A DNA stretch of 64,000 bases from Aspidiotus rigidus (lineage: Eukaryota; Arthropoda; Insecta; Hemiptera; Diaspididae). Position 1 is the stretch's first letter. The number at the start of each line of letters is the position of its first letter. Where the stretch lies: NCBI GenBank assembly GCA_035079385.1, contig JAVHKY010000052.1:3100001-3164000 (forward strand), given 5' to 3'. A program made the position numbers and the translations under genes. Shown here in pieces: positions 24,500-35,570 of the stretch. The notes under the pieces were generated by a model that made no database searches, had not been told where the DNA came from, and saw only the letters and a program-made list of their open reading frames with translations.

Positions 24500-25906
24500 T
24501 CCCGGAAACGTCGACACTGACACTGCACTGTATTGTGCTACCAAGCTTTTGTGACCCGAATGATCTGTACAGAACGTGCGTAGACTTCTCGTAGGTAATG
24601 CTTTACACTTCTAAATTTAATGTTGCACCCCTCAATTTTCACTTGATTTCATCAATCTTCGGAATCCATTTTCACCATCCCAAGTAACTTTTCTGACCAT
24701 CTTATCTTTTTTGTATACGTGCCGTACTTTTCTTTCTTATTTTTGTACTCTTTTTAGTTCGCGAGTTTATACAAATATTATAGTACGACCCTACAGCTCG
24801 AATGACGAAGAAATATTGCAACCAAGTTAGCGGTGTTTCTTTCAAACTATACACAAAAAGAAGAAGAAATACATAGAGCGGGAAAACAAGAGGTAAGAAA
24901 TTGACCGCATAACTTTTTGCATCTGTCTGACCCGAAACAATATTACTCATACTACTTCGTTTTCGTGTTTAATATCTCATAATTTCCGCTCAAAACTCTA
25001 TTAACTTCTTATGTACTTTCTGTCCTTACAAAGTGTCATTTACGAACTTTCGTAAGATTCTATGAATAATAAATTTGTCTTTCTCGCATTTTACGCTAAT
25101 ATAACGGAAAAACGTTATGGAACTCGTCAAGAAATGAAATTTCGAAATCTTGCGCCACTTTCCGCTTCAAATTTTCGCGTTGTAAAACTTTTTGTTGTTT
25201 TGTACAGCACACGAGAATGCTTAAAATAATTCAGCGCACAGTCTTTGTTATTTGCAGCTAACTTTTTCATTCCCTGGATCTTTACGCTTGTCAGTCAGTT
25301 GTTTGTACTCTTTGTATAGACCGAAAAAATACGACGCAAGATTTGAATGGGGCTAATAATTTTCGTCATATCAAGCTGTACTAGCAATAAGTTTCAAAAC
25401 TTTCATTTTCATCATGAAAAATATACCATATTCTCGAAATTGAATTAATATCTAATGGCTATAGGCCTACTGCAAACCAATTAAAATAATAATATAATGA
25501 AGAGTATAGCAGTCAGAAATCTTGCTCGGCAGGAATAAAAGACATAAGGTTGGGTTTTCAGAACACTTTATTATGATTAAGATGAGGGTGCAATTCCTGA
25601 AGGGCATTCCGCAACCTACTTTCTACTTTCAAGTTTGGGTAAGTGAACGCTATTCTACCGTGTTATATCTTTAAGAAAACGTCGGTTACCGATGGTTAGA
25701 AGATCGTTATAGAACATGAAAATTAAACGCGAGTAATTAGCTTCATAAGTTGAAAGTTGAAATCGCAGCCAAAATATTCTGCATCCATTTTTTAAAACTT
25801 GTATAGCCTAGTAATATTCCGCTGTTTCATCCGTTCCACCATTTTATCAAAGGTATCTATTATTAGAACGCACATTGAGTGAGCAAGGTGCAAGTAGAGC
25901 ACTAAT
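24500..25906. other. no gene recognised
   Basis: AT-rich non-coding DNA up to the first PLE of the duplicated region. Confidence 0.45.
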
Positions 25907-25954
25907 ATTGAAAAAGATTTTTCAAGTGTGCAATTTTACTTTATTAATTGCTTT

Positions 25955-25990
25955 TACAAGAGTACTTTTGGGTGTCATCCCATCATCAGT
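25955..25990 (-). ncRNA. hammerhead-like motif, left arm of PLE-A
   Basis: On the minus strand: CTGATGA, one extra T, GGG/CCC stem II with loop ATGACA, then AAAA and GTACTC. G12 of the canonical GAAA is A, which should abolish or weaken cleavage. The AGUACU after it is a palindrome, as in dimeric short stem III types. Confidence 0.45.
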
Positions 25991-26270
25991 TGTGTCGCAA
26001 CTGGAGAACAATTCTTAAACATGAGTTTTTATACTCAGTGTAACACTATGATCATATTGACTATAACATACTGCCTAGTGATTGGTTCAATCTATTGACC
26101 TAAATAATGCGTTTTTATTGTCTCCTTGGTTTCCTGCTATCTTATTGGTTGGTTGTGTTCTTCTTCTTTCGTCCAACCGCCAGGCCAAATAATTTTTTGC
26201 TATCAAACGTGATTACATTGTTCAAGAGGCCGCCTTTCTTCCTCTTTGCTTTTGCAATCTCCATTTGTTC

Positions 26271-27360
26271 TCAGAGTTTCCTTCTCTTTGTACGATTCTC
26301 TACTTGTTTGACTTCAAATATTCCCTCTCCATCGTGATGTTCTTTGTTACAGTGTTTCCCAAACAATGACTTGCCATCTTCTTTCTCGCTTGACTTTCTG
26401 TGCTTTTTTTTCCTGATCAGAAACTTTCTCCCAGTCTCACCAATGTAGTTGCCCTTACATTGCTCACAACTGAGCTTGTACACCCCGCTCAAGCTTTCCT
26501 TGTCCTTTTGTTCTGTCTGGTCATTGCTGATTCTCTTCACCATGTGTTGGTTATTATGGATACCCATTGTAGTTGAACGCCTTTATTAGCTTGTTTGTGT
26601 ACTTGCTTATGTATGGTACCGATCCGGAGTACTTTCTCACTATGTCATCATGGGTTTCCTTCTTTGTTTCTATTTTCGAGAATACTCCATTCACCACTCC
26701 TCTTATGGTAGGCATTGGCTTCTGCGATCTGCTTTACTATCTCGATTTCTTTCCTCTTCTCTTTGTTCTTGAGGACAGAAATTGCTCGATAGCAGTAGTT
26801 CTGGATTGCCGGTAACTTGTGCCTAGGGTGGTGGTAGGAATCATTTGGTATGATGGTGTCTATGTGCGTCGGCTTCCTGTAGATTTCGTATTCTGTCCTA
26901 TTGTTCTCCAGTGTGAGTGCAAAGTTCAAATAGTCGATGGTCTCATTGCCTTTTCCCGCTGTGAATTTGATGCTCTCATTAATTGTATTTATTTCCAAAA
27001 GGAAGAGGTCCACCTGTTTATCAGTGCCTGACCACACCATTCGGATAGCATCTACATATCTGTCCCTGTATTTGATCGAGTTTCTGAACTTGCTGCCCTT
27101 TAATATCTTGTTTTCCATATCATTCATGAATGGCTCCGCCAGCATTGGTGATAGCGGTGATCCCATCGCAAGTCCCTTTGCCTGACTGTAGAATTTGTTA
27201 TTGAAGCGGCATAAGTTCTGGCTCAGGATCTCTTTCTTTATGTTGGCGTGCTTCGGCCCATCGGGGTTCCCATGGTATCTGTTTTTTGATCAGGGTGAGA
27301 AGTGCCGCTTTCGGTATGGTACCAAACATGTTTGCACCATCAAAGGATACCAGCATGTTT
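26271..27360 (-). pseudogene. PLE-A reverse transcriptase / GIY-YIG remnant
   Basis: Three minus-strand blocks appear in order. 27360-27198 has the palm start LVSFDGANMFGTIPKAALL, with Gly where Val is usual in FDV. 27166-26648 has MGSPLSPMLAEPFMND, then RDRYVDAIRMVWSG (the YxDD second Asp is Ala) and DYLNFALTLENNRTEYEIYRKPT. After a frameshift near 26567, 26567-26271 has GVYKLSCEQCKGNYIGETGRKF, the GIY-YIG nuclease. The frame breaks and the altered YVDD motif make the enzyme dead. Plus-strand frames here are shadows. Confidence 0.85.
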
Positions 27361-27787
27361 GAGATCAGGAAAAAGGAGTACAAAAAGTGAAGGGAGAAAG
27401 AAGATGGCAAGTCATTGTTCGGAATACACTGTAACAAAGAACGTCACGATGGAGAGGGAATATTTGAAGTCAAATAAGTAGAGAATCGTACAAAGAGAAG
27501 GAAACTCTGAGAACAAATGGAGATTGCAAAAGCAAAGAGGAAGAATTAAAGGCAGCCTCTTGAACAATGTAATCACGTTTGATAGCAAAAAATTATTTGG
27601 CCTGGCGGTTGGACGAAAGAAGAAGAACAGAACCAACCAATAAGATAGCAGGAAACCAAGGAGACAATAAAAACGCATTATTTAGGTCAATAGATTGAAC
27701 CAATCACAATATAGCATTGTCATAGCCAATAAAATCGCAGTGTTATACTATAAAACTCGTGTTCAATTCCTTGTTCTCTAGTTGCGA

Positions 27788-27825
27788 CAGAACTGATGAT
27801 GGGATGACACCCAAAAGTACTCTTG
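27788..27825 (+). ncRNA. hammerhead-like motif, right arm of PLE-A
   Basis: CTGATGA-T-GGG(ATGACA)CCC-AAAA-GTACTC on the plus strand, the inverted counterpart of the left-arm motif and with the same G12-to-A change. The identical motif occurs in unit 2 at 37088-37125. Confidence 0.45.
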
Positions 27826-27881
27826 TAAAAGCAACTAATAAAGTAGAATTGTACTCGTACACTTGAAAAAACTTTTTCAAA

Positions 27882-28487
27882 AGTAATTATACTAGGCAAG
27901 AAACTCCCCAGTTTGCAAACCCTTAGCTTAGACGCTTGTCCCAGTACAATTAAACCTGTTTTCAATGTACATAGTATACTGTATGTTGAGCCTAGTATAT
28001 GAAGGACAAGGATACAGGTCCCAAACTAGCTACAAAAGTTGAAATTTTTTCAAGGTATGCTGAAACTCCCTCGCATAAGGCTTTATCAGCGGTTTGTCCC
28101 TTGTCATGATTGTCAATGAGATTACTCACTGGTAGCTTATAGTTGATTGATATCCTGTCAATTAAAGCGCACATGGTCCAACATCTACTGTGTATGAAAA
28201 GTTTAGGTGCAATAGTTTTTAGTATGGTCTGAAGATCTATGTGAAACACAGGGTAGGCTATATATGGCTCAATTTTGTTTTCCTTTAACTAAATTCTGGT
28301 TCATTAAAAAGTTCCTCTCTCCTTATGGAGGAGGCATTCTAACACAGTCAAGGTGACGCTACTTTCATCCTAATCTTATATTTTCATTCTAAATTCAATA
28401 TGGTGTCATAATTTGCTAAATAGACTGATTCCCTGGTGTTGATGAATCAAACATGCGCAAATGAGTTGCAAACTAAGCATGTTAGAT
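27882..28487. other. no gene recognised (same in 37182-37787)
   Basis: Non-coding DNA between PLE-A and a foldback element, present identically in unit 2. Confidence 0.5.
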
Positions 28488-28776
28488 GCTGCAGCTGTCT
28501 CCCTTCAAAGATAGAAACAAACTTTTTGCGTGTTGATTCTCATTTGAATCACCAAGCGTTTGCAAAAACATCAATATATCAAAAATAAACAATATGTTAA
28601 TGATGGATAATCTTAATATATAAAGGTGAAAGGTTTGTATTTCATGAAACAAGACCACTTGTTTTGAACAAATTATTTATTTTTGATATATTTGCGTTTT
28701 AGTGAACATTACATGATCCTGATGGGAAATAACACGCGAAAAGGTTGTTTACTTTTTGAAGGGAGACAGCTGCAGC
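28488..28776. mobile_element. foldback/MITE element (repeated at 37788-38076)
   Basis: The ends are inverted repeats starting GCTGCAGCTGTCTCCCTTCA; similarity extends about 50 bases inward. AT-rich core with no coding capacity. No clear target duplication. Confidence 0.65.
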
Positions 28777-28819
28777 GGGCAGGTCTATTTTTAGTACAAA
28801 TTGAACAAAATCACTGTCT

Positions 28820-29253
28820 AGGAAAGAAAACACAAATTGCTTTTCCCGCACAGAATTTTTATATTTGAAATACGACATTTCGGCCAATCTGGTGGCCTTT
28901 CTCAAGATAAAACGAGTACTAAAAGGAGTATGATCATTCAAAAATTCTTACGTTCTTTAGATCCTAAAATTTGTATTGCGTCTGGTAACCACAACACCCT
29001 CCATGATAAAAATGTCTTTTCTCGTACTAAAGATCCCCCCCCACAAAAAGAGCTGGTGTTGTCTACTCTATTATAATTTCATGCAATTTTTTCTGACTCA
29101 CGGCTTACATTGTTGTATACCCGTGATCATCCGTTTTATTTCTCTACCTTTCAGTACTCGTTTCATCTTGAGAAAGGCCACCAGATTGGCCGAAACGCCG
29201 TGTTTCAAATATAAAAATTCTGTTCGGGAAAAGCAATTTGTGTTTTCTTTCCT
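28820..29253 (+). mobile_element. short PLE fragment between inverted arms (repeated at 38120-38553)
   Basis: Two roughly 100-bp inverted arms (28820-28921 and 29152-29253) enclose a piece of PLE linker (KFLRSLDPKICIASGNHNTL, then FSRTKD). The arms contain GGCC...GGCCGAAACGCC, like the second half of a hammerhead core, but the first half reads TTGAGAA rather than CTGATGA. It represents a second, smaller PLE lineage. Confidence 0.7.
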
Positions 29254-29482
29254 ATATTATACTATCCCTGCACGCGAAAAGAATCCTCCTTTCAAAATCA
29301 CTGTCGTTCATTCGTAAGTATGTCGTCACGGGGAATCGGTCTATTGAAGAAATTATCACTATTTCTCGTTGTGGAGTTCACACTGTAATTATATTTCAAG
29401 AATACATTTGTATACACAGGTGTTATGAGCCGGAGAGTTTTGATTTGTTTTGATAAATTTCCATGATCGTTGTTTTTGTATA

Positions 29483-29681
29483 TAGGACTTTTCCAGTATT
29501 CCAAATTGCATACGTATTCTCCTACGTGTTATCAAGTTGGTAGTATTTCTAACATTGCTCTTATGGGTGTTGCTGGGTTGCATACTCATTTTCATTTGCC
29601 ATAAAGCAGTGTTAGAAATACTATCAACTCGATAACACGTAGGAGAATACATATGCAATTTGGAATACTGGAAAAGCCCTA
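29483..29681. mobile_element. MITE with long inverted repeats, possible TA target site (repeated at 38783-38981)
   Basis: About 85-base arms starting TAGGACTTTTCCAGTATTCC form a near-complete hairpin. TA flanks both ends, which would suit a Tc1/mariner-type element. Confidence 0.7.
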
Positions 29682-30000
29682 TACGTCAATTTAACTTTTT
29701 ACGGCAGTATATCAGATCGGATATATTTTCCATATTTTGTACACGTATAAATTAACTTAGCAGTGGGTGTAGAGATAGAGGGCATATCATCAAAACAATT
29801 TACAGTCGAGAAAAAAGTAGTTCGGTAAATGTTCATGACAATTGGTCAGCAAATTGTGGGTTGTACCATTGAACAAGGAGAAACATGAAAACAGAGCAAA
29901 ATGTATATCTTGGGTTAGGTTTAGCTGAGGTCGAAGAGAGGAGTAATTTGGACAGAATAGTTTTGATTTACGCAATAGTTATGGAACCATGAAATAAAAT

Positions 30001-30082
30001 GTGACCCGGTCTACGGGAACCCGGCCTAGCCAAAGGTGGGCTAAGCTGGGTTTCCGTCAATTTTCCGTAGACTGGGTCACAA
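30001..30082. repeat. compact palindromic element (repeated at 39301-39382)
   Basis: GTGACCCGGTCTACGG at the left pairs with CCGTAGACTGGGTCAC at the right, with a second inner inverted repeat (CCGGCCTAGCC / GGCTAAGCTGG). AAAT lies on both sides and could be a 4-bp duplication. Confidence 0.65.
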
Positions 30083-33000
30083 ATATCAAAGATTTCTTGT
30101 CGTACAATTGAACCTTATTGACTATTTCAGCAATTATTCGACATTCTAAGTTTTCTGCCAAAATTCTTCCGTCTCTTATAATTAAATATCTCAGTTTGAT
30201 ATACCTTCTCTCATGTCTACATTTTGTCTAATAATCTTTGCTTTACTAATATTCAATAAATTCTTCTTGTTCATCTTTGGTGTCCTGACTCCTGGCTGTA
30301 TTACGACCGAGAATATTTTTATACGTTCATGATATTTTTACTTGTTCACCACTACATCGAGCAGTTAGACAAGTAGCGCTGAAGTAGTAAGACAATTTCA
30401 CTTATCATAGCCCTTCTTTTTCAACCCAATCCAAAATCCCCCCTTTTTTTCTTCGAAAAAATTCAATTTTAATGCAGTACAAGTATGAGCTTTAATTATG
30501 AGATTTCTGTTTGAAAAGCTCGTAACTTTCATTTTTTGAAACATTTCTCCTTTGAAAATAAAATCTATTGAAAGATTAGAAGATTTAAATTTCAAACGTT
30601 ACTTTTCATTCTTATGATTTCAGGAGGGGAAAAACTCAAATCTAATTTAGTAATTCTTTTTGAGATGTACTTTTATATCTCCGCATCACAGAAAAACGAA
30701 GATATTTTTAATCAAAATAATTTAATGATTGTGTTAGTTGTACCCTATATTACAGAAATACATTAAAACTTCGCTCGTTGAAATCAGAATCAATTCTATG
30801 AAACGATTTCCCACTAGGCCTAAACGATTTGAAGTTAGCTTGTAACATTCTGAAAAAACTTACTAGGTACATTGTGTATCACATAAATAGGGGAATTACG
30901 CGTGTATATAGTGGTCGAGAATCGTCCTCGTTATTGGAGAACAATAAAGTAATGATAAATCGCACTATTCTAATCTTTATCGTCTTCTATCGAAAAACGT
31001 AAGGAGAAAAATAACGAGAATACTTGCTGACTAAAGACTAGAAGTGTCATTTTTTTAAACGAAAATGAAAAAACACGCGTTTCTCCTCTGTCACCGCTTC
31101 GTGACGAGAACACTTTAAGCTTTCAACAGTGGCGGTGTACTGAAAAATGGTCAGTCGCAAAGTTATTATCTGCGTTCACGAGTGGTGGGTACGCTAACAC
31201 ATGGTTCGGGACGTGGACGGTCGACGACGTACATTGTGCGAAAAATTCTGGGAGACTAAAGAGAAAAGAAATTGTTAGTCAAAAGATTTACGATTTGGTG
31301 AATTGGTGTCAGCGATTGAAGACGAGTAGTCTTTAGACTAGAATGAACGAAGGGTATACAGGAATACCAGATGCATTGTGCTTCACACGACTGTATCTGA
31401 ACAACAACGTATACAAAGTCTATCTTTTTTTACTATTTTCTCTTCAGTATTGGATGAGAGGTTAAACTCCTAAATCAAACGAAAATACGTAGTAAATAGA
31501 TGACGGTTTCGCTTTTCGGTTTTATTTTTCGTTTCTATTCTTTCTTTCTTTCTTTTTTTTTTCTTTTTTTTTTATTTCATCTCTCTTTTCTCTATGTATT
31601 TTTCAGTTCTGTTTCCTTTTTACCACGTCGTATTCCTCTTATTTTTCTGTGGTATTCTTGCGGTTTTCAAGCAAAGCTTAAATTTTCACCGTCCTTCTCG
31701 CTCTCTCCAACTGTGCCTCGTCTTATTCTATTTGTATTTATTTATTACTTCTTTTCCGCTTCTTCGTCTTCGTCTCTCGTCTGTGCAATGTGATGCAGCA
31801 TACTCGTATAATAATACTAAAGATATATAAATACAGAGAGTATTTTCTATAAATACAAGCTTCTGTTAAGAGAGCGCAGAGGAAGTTGAATTTTGTTTTT
31901 AGTGGATGAAAAAGTACTAGGTGTGAATGCTGCTTATAGAGAAAGTAGCTCGTAATCTTCTAGAAACCTGAATGTACGACACTTCAGAAATGTACGCCTT
32001 TAAAATTCTTATTTATTTATAGATAAATATTAAATTTTAGAGATATGAAAAGGTGAAAAATTGTTTCAGATATTCAATATGTTTTTCTTTCTTAAATATA
32101 ACTCAGTAGACGCGGCGTTCGGTTTGAGTGTTTTAGATTTTATAAATCTTCATAATTTATTCTATGATTTTGATAAAGAATATAAAAGGTCAGCGCTAGT
32201 ATCGCGTCAACGAGCAGTGGTCGAATCGATACAATTTCGATATCGATTCTCAGTCGGATTTAAAATCGAACACTAGAAGTCGATTCATTTTCTACATCGT
32301 TTTTGAAACCCTATCAGATTACGCACTCGGAAATCTACGCAACTTTGACGTCTTTCGCCAATCAAAACCCCGTAATTGTTCCTAAGTGGACGTTAATCCA
32401 ATACCACCCTAACGTCGACAATGAATTGATGGAGTGAAATGAGCGGTCAATTCAAAGTCTATCTGTAGTTATTTTAGGTAGATTTGGTGTTGCCGATCGC
32501 GCGTTTATAGCTCAAAAGTCGAAATTTTTGTAAGTTCTATGTGTGTACATACTCGTATAGCTCAAAGACCGGCATTCCTCGAAGTCGTGAAAATAAATAG
32601 AACCACGGCCCCGTCGAAACTACTATTAGTTGGAAAGACAGCGGACATTTCTTCTGAATAGCCCTCCGTACAACAGGTTTCTTATTAAAAAATAACGAAG
32701 CCATTGAACCCTGTTATCATGATTCCGAAAAGACGATGTAGGTACACGATTGTTTTTTAAAATACTTAAGAAGCCATCTACAAATAGATCCTTGCTGCGG
32801 GAAAACAGTTGATACAAATTCTGATTGACCATTGGCCATTGCTTTATTGCAGAACTGCAGAATACGTACGATAATTATAGAAAACTGAGAAAATTATATT
32901 TTTATTAAAAGAATTTATTCAGTTTGGCACTGCCATCACCAAAGGGAGTAAAAAAACAATCCCTTTCAAAAATTTCTCGAAAGAAATTATATAGTTTTTT

Positions 33001-33439
33001 GCCTAAATTTATTCGCATTCTCGGTGAAGCTAAAATTCTCGAGCTTAGAAACTTGGCGGGACTTGAGTGAAAAAACGTATATTTATAAACCGTAAGACTC
33101 GGAGATTCGTCATGTCTTTATTTTACTCCGCTATATAGTTTTAGAGGTGACCGGAACACCCGGATTATGACTTGGTATACGGCGACAGAAACGGACAAGC
33201 ATCGGCACCATGCTGACACTACGCTGCTTACAAGTGCGGGTACGATACTCGTAACTCGGAATTCTTTCTGCGATGTTTATTACGATGCTATCTACACAAA
33301 ATGACCGTCAGAACGCATTACCGGTACTCAAATTCTGGGCAGTATTGTGTAGTATACGATTGGCACACTCGTAGATATGTTCTTCTGTCGTCGCTATCCG
33401 ACTTTTCAAGTTCCAAAGACTGCATAGATCACTTCCAAT
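30083..33439. other. no gene recognised (same in 39383-42739)
   Basis: AT-rich DNA with a pyrimidine-rich stretch at about 31510-31630. Short open frames show no domains. The Ser-Gly-Gln-Tyr-Cys stretch near 33330 resembles an Ig strand by chance only. Confidence 0.45.
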
Positions 33440-34030
33440 TTTGTTTAGAAAATGGTCCCAAACAAAATGGTCCATATCGCCAGCCCCCCTTACAGAGTTG
33501 GGGGTCCAAACCCTTATGAGTCGTTTGTACTGCGTTGTTAGTGGGTTGTATTGATTTCAAATCGCTTGTACTGCCCCCAGAGATCGTTTGGAGGGCTGGC
33601 TACATGCATGCCCTCCTATTTTAAATTTTTGGCAGCTGTAATTATGCTGCATTGTTTGTACTACGTTAGTAGCGGCGAGTATTGACCAAAATTCGTTTGT
33701 ATTGTTCCCGCTCCCGGAGGTATCACATGGAGGGGTCCCAAAACCACCCATTTCCTCATGTGATGTTAAAAATACACGCAATCGTTTGACTTTATTAGTA
33801 CTACGTACAAACCACCTCACGCTCCTTCGTATCTTCCTCAGATGGCTCAGCTTTCAGATATTGCCTTATGGGAGCAGACTGTGTACTTATGAATACGCCC
33901 CAAATGAGTTATGGAGTTAAAAGTAGATTGTGTTGTTTGTGTTACGTTGGTGAAGCGGATTGTCTTGAACAGAATGCTTTCGTCCTGCCCCCTCATTCTG
34001 AGATGCGGAATTAAATATAGTGGGGGGGGG
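33440..34030. repeat. degenerate ~65-bp repeats, GC-richer (repeated at 42740-43328)
   Basis: Blocks near 33519, 33652 and 33926 share the pattern CGTTTGTACTGCGTT, then GTAGTGGNGAGTATTG, then a C-rich end. The block ends in a poly-G run (34022-34034). Confidence 0.5.
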
Positions 34031-34640
34031 GGGGTGGAGATTACTCCAGAATTGCCAAACCATATCTTTTGGTGACATGCGGTTCAACTATGGCTCAATT
34101 ATTTGACTCTGTCTGTATTTTTGAGTGTCGATCTCAGACCCTCTTCTCTATAAAGCGTGGATTGGCCTGAAGAGGGTCAAAATTTCCCTAAATTAAAAAA
34201 TTGACTAATCTTCAAAATTGTAATCGATTCCTCAGTGAAATTTAGCGCTGAGTCCGCGAAAATACCGAAATGGGGTTGGTACCTAATTTTAAATGACAGG
34301 GTGAAGTTTTTAGGCGTCCGAGCAGTTTGATCATATGGAGGGTGACTGATGTGAACCGAAATCCGAATAAAAGTTTCTAATAATTGGGTAAATGATGGAG
34401 TATAAAGAATATGCGGGTGTCTTTTGTAAATGTGGGGTAGGAAAGTATAAGCTTAAACCTAATGTGAGAGAGATGTATTCAGGAAAAATAGAGGGTGTGG
34501 TTCTGCGAGAATCTGGACTAATTGAATATTGCAATGCAGCTTTTGATCAGATTTCTATTATTCAACCAAAAAAAAGTTGAATTGAAGGTTGTAATAAGAA
34601 ATAATGTCGTCTTTAACGAAAAAGGGTTACAAATCTAAGA

Positions 34641-34765
34641 AAAGCAGAAAAATCGGCACTTAATATCACTATATTTCTTGTAAGAGACCGACGTTTTGTC
34701 GCATCACGCGACTTCATCAGGGACGAAACTAAAAGCGATATTAAGTGCCGATTTTTCTGTTTTTC
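34641..34765 (-). ncRNA. hammerhead-like motif inside inverted arms (repeated at 43939-44063)
   Basis: Arms AATCGGCACTTAATATC (about 34651-34667) and GATATTAAGTGCCGATT (about 34737-34753) enclose, on the minus strand at 34723-34688, CTGATGA-A-GTCGC(GTGAT)GCGAC-AAAA-CGTC-GG. This is the same architecture as the PLE motif at 17628 except that GAAA is AAAA (G12 to A). The TATTAAGTGCCG arm also follows the hammerhead in the PLE at 17693-17704, so this is a PLE terminal remnant. Confidence 0.6.
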
Positions 34766-34797
34766 TTTGATTATTCAATAAATATAACGAGTAAATC

Positions 34798-35028
34798 TCT
34801 TTTTCTTTACGCACATACGATCACGCCGTTTATCCTACTCGATTTACGGGAACAAAGCGCTTTGTTTCGTAGGCGAAACGACACTCCGTGAATGCGCGTT
34901 GCTGTAGCGTCAAAATCAGTATTGCGCATGTGCAAAGAGTAGATATGAATTTTCATATCTACCCTTGGTGAGATATGAATTTCCGCGGGTAACAACACTA
35001 CTCGGCTTTTTCATCGCGTAAAGAAAAA
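34798..35028. repeat. inverted-repeat element rich in palindromes (repeated at 44096-44326)
   Basis: Ends TTTTTCTTTACGC / GCGTAAAGAAAAA. Inside are the perfect palindrome AACAAAGCGCTTTGTT and a hairpin with GTAGATATGA / TCATATCTAC arms. Confidence 0.6.
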
Positions 35029-35030
35029 CG

Positions 35031-35157
35031 TTATGTGCAACACGGGAGAAAAAGCATTTCTCAACTCTGTGCAAATATCAACCCTTGCCTTCGGCTCGGG
35101 TTGCTAACTTTGCACTCGTGACAAATGGCTCATTTTTCTCCCTTGTTGCACAAATAA
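35031..35157. repeat. 127-bp foldback (repeated at 44329-44455)
   Basis: TTATGTGCAACACGGGAGAA at the left pairs with the right end TTCTCCCTTGTTGCACAAATAA, and an inner stem forms from TGCAAATATCAACCC / GGGTTGCTAACTTTGCA. It ends where the terminal arm of the next PLE starts. Confidence 0.65.
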
Positions 35158-35164
35158 CTATTAC

Positions 35165-35205
35165 TTTATTAGTTGCTCTTACTAGAGTACTTTCGGGTGT
35201 TATCC
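35165..35205 (-). ncRNA. hammerhead-like motif, left arm of the hybrid PLE
   Basis: On the minus strand: CCGATGA (U4 to C), extra T, GGG(ATAACA)CCC, GAAA, GTACTC. Here the GAAA half is intact while the CUGAUGA half is mutated, the reverse of PLE-A. The same motif is at about 44463-44503. Confidence 0.45.
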
Positions 35206-35570
35206 CATCATCGGTTGTGTCGCAACTGGAAAACAAGGCCTTAAACATGAGTTTTTATAGAATAACACTGCGATTTTATCGGCTATAACAATGCTGTGTT
35301 GTGATTGGTTCACTCGTAGAAACTTATTCTTACAATAATATGACAGTGAGTTCTTATTAGCTAAAACATACTGCCTAGTGATTGGTTCAATCTATTGACC
35401 TAAATAATGCGTTTTTATTGTCTCCTTGGTTTTCTGCTATCTTATTGGTTGGTTCTGTTCTTCTTCTTTCGTCCAACCGCCAGGCCAAATAATTTTTTGC
35501 TATCAAACGTGATTACATTGTTCAAGAGGCTGCCTTTCTTCCTCTTTGCTTTTGCAATCTCCATTTGTTC

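Larger units (their letters stand above)
25907..27881 (-). mobile_element. Penelope-like element PLE-A with inverted terminal repeats
   Basis: A minus-strand PLE body (26271 to about 27360) is flanked by inverted arms. The left arm (25907 to about 26370) reappears in reverse as the right arm (about 27380-27881), including the 3' coding tail of the nuclease. Inverted terminal duplications are known for PLEs. Each arm contains a hammerhead-like core. The body is decayed. Confidence 0.8.

Noticed and set aside
26107..26337. Repeated hydrophobic frames (MRFYCLLGFLLSYWLV...) at 26107, 27412, 35407, 36712, 44705
   Set aside because: They recur because they lie in the PLE terminal arms, opposite to or outside the coding strand; no evidence for a membrane protein.
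28820..29253. Full hammerhead ribozyme in the arms of the small PLE fragment
   Set aside because: GGCC...GGCCGAAACGCC fits the second half, but TTGAGAA does not fit CUGAUGA, so I did not list it as a ribozyme.
33301..33519. Possible Ig exon (HYRYSNSGQYCVVYD) of the sidestep-like gene
   Set aside because: No paired upstream Cys/Trp strand and no splice sites in a matching phase 1; the resemblance is confined to a few residues.
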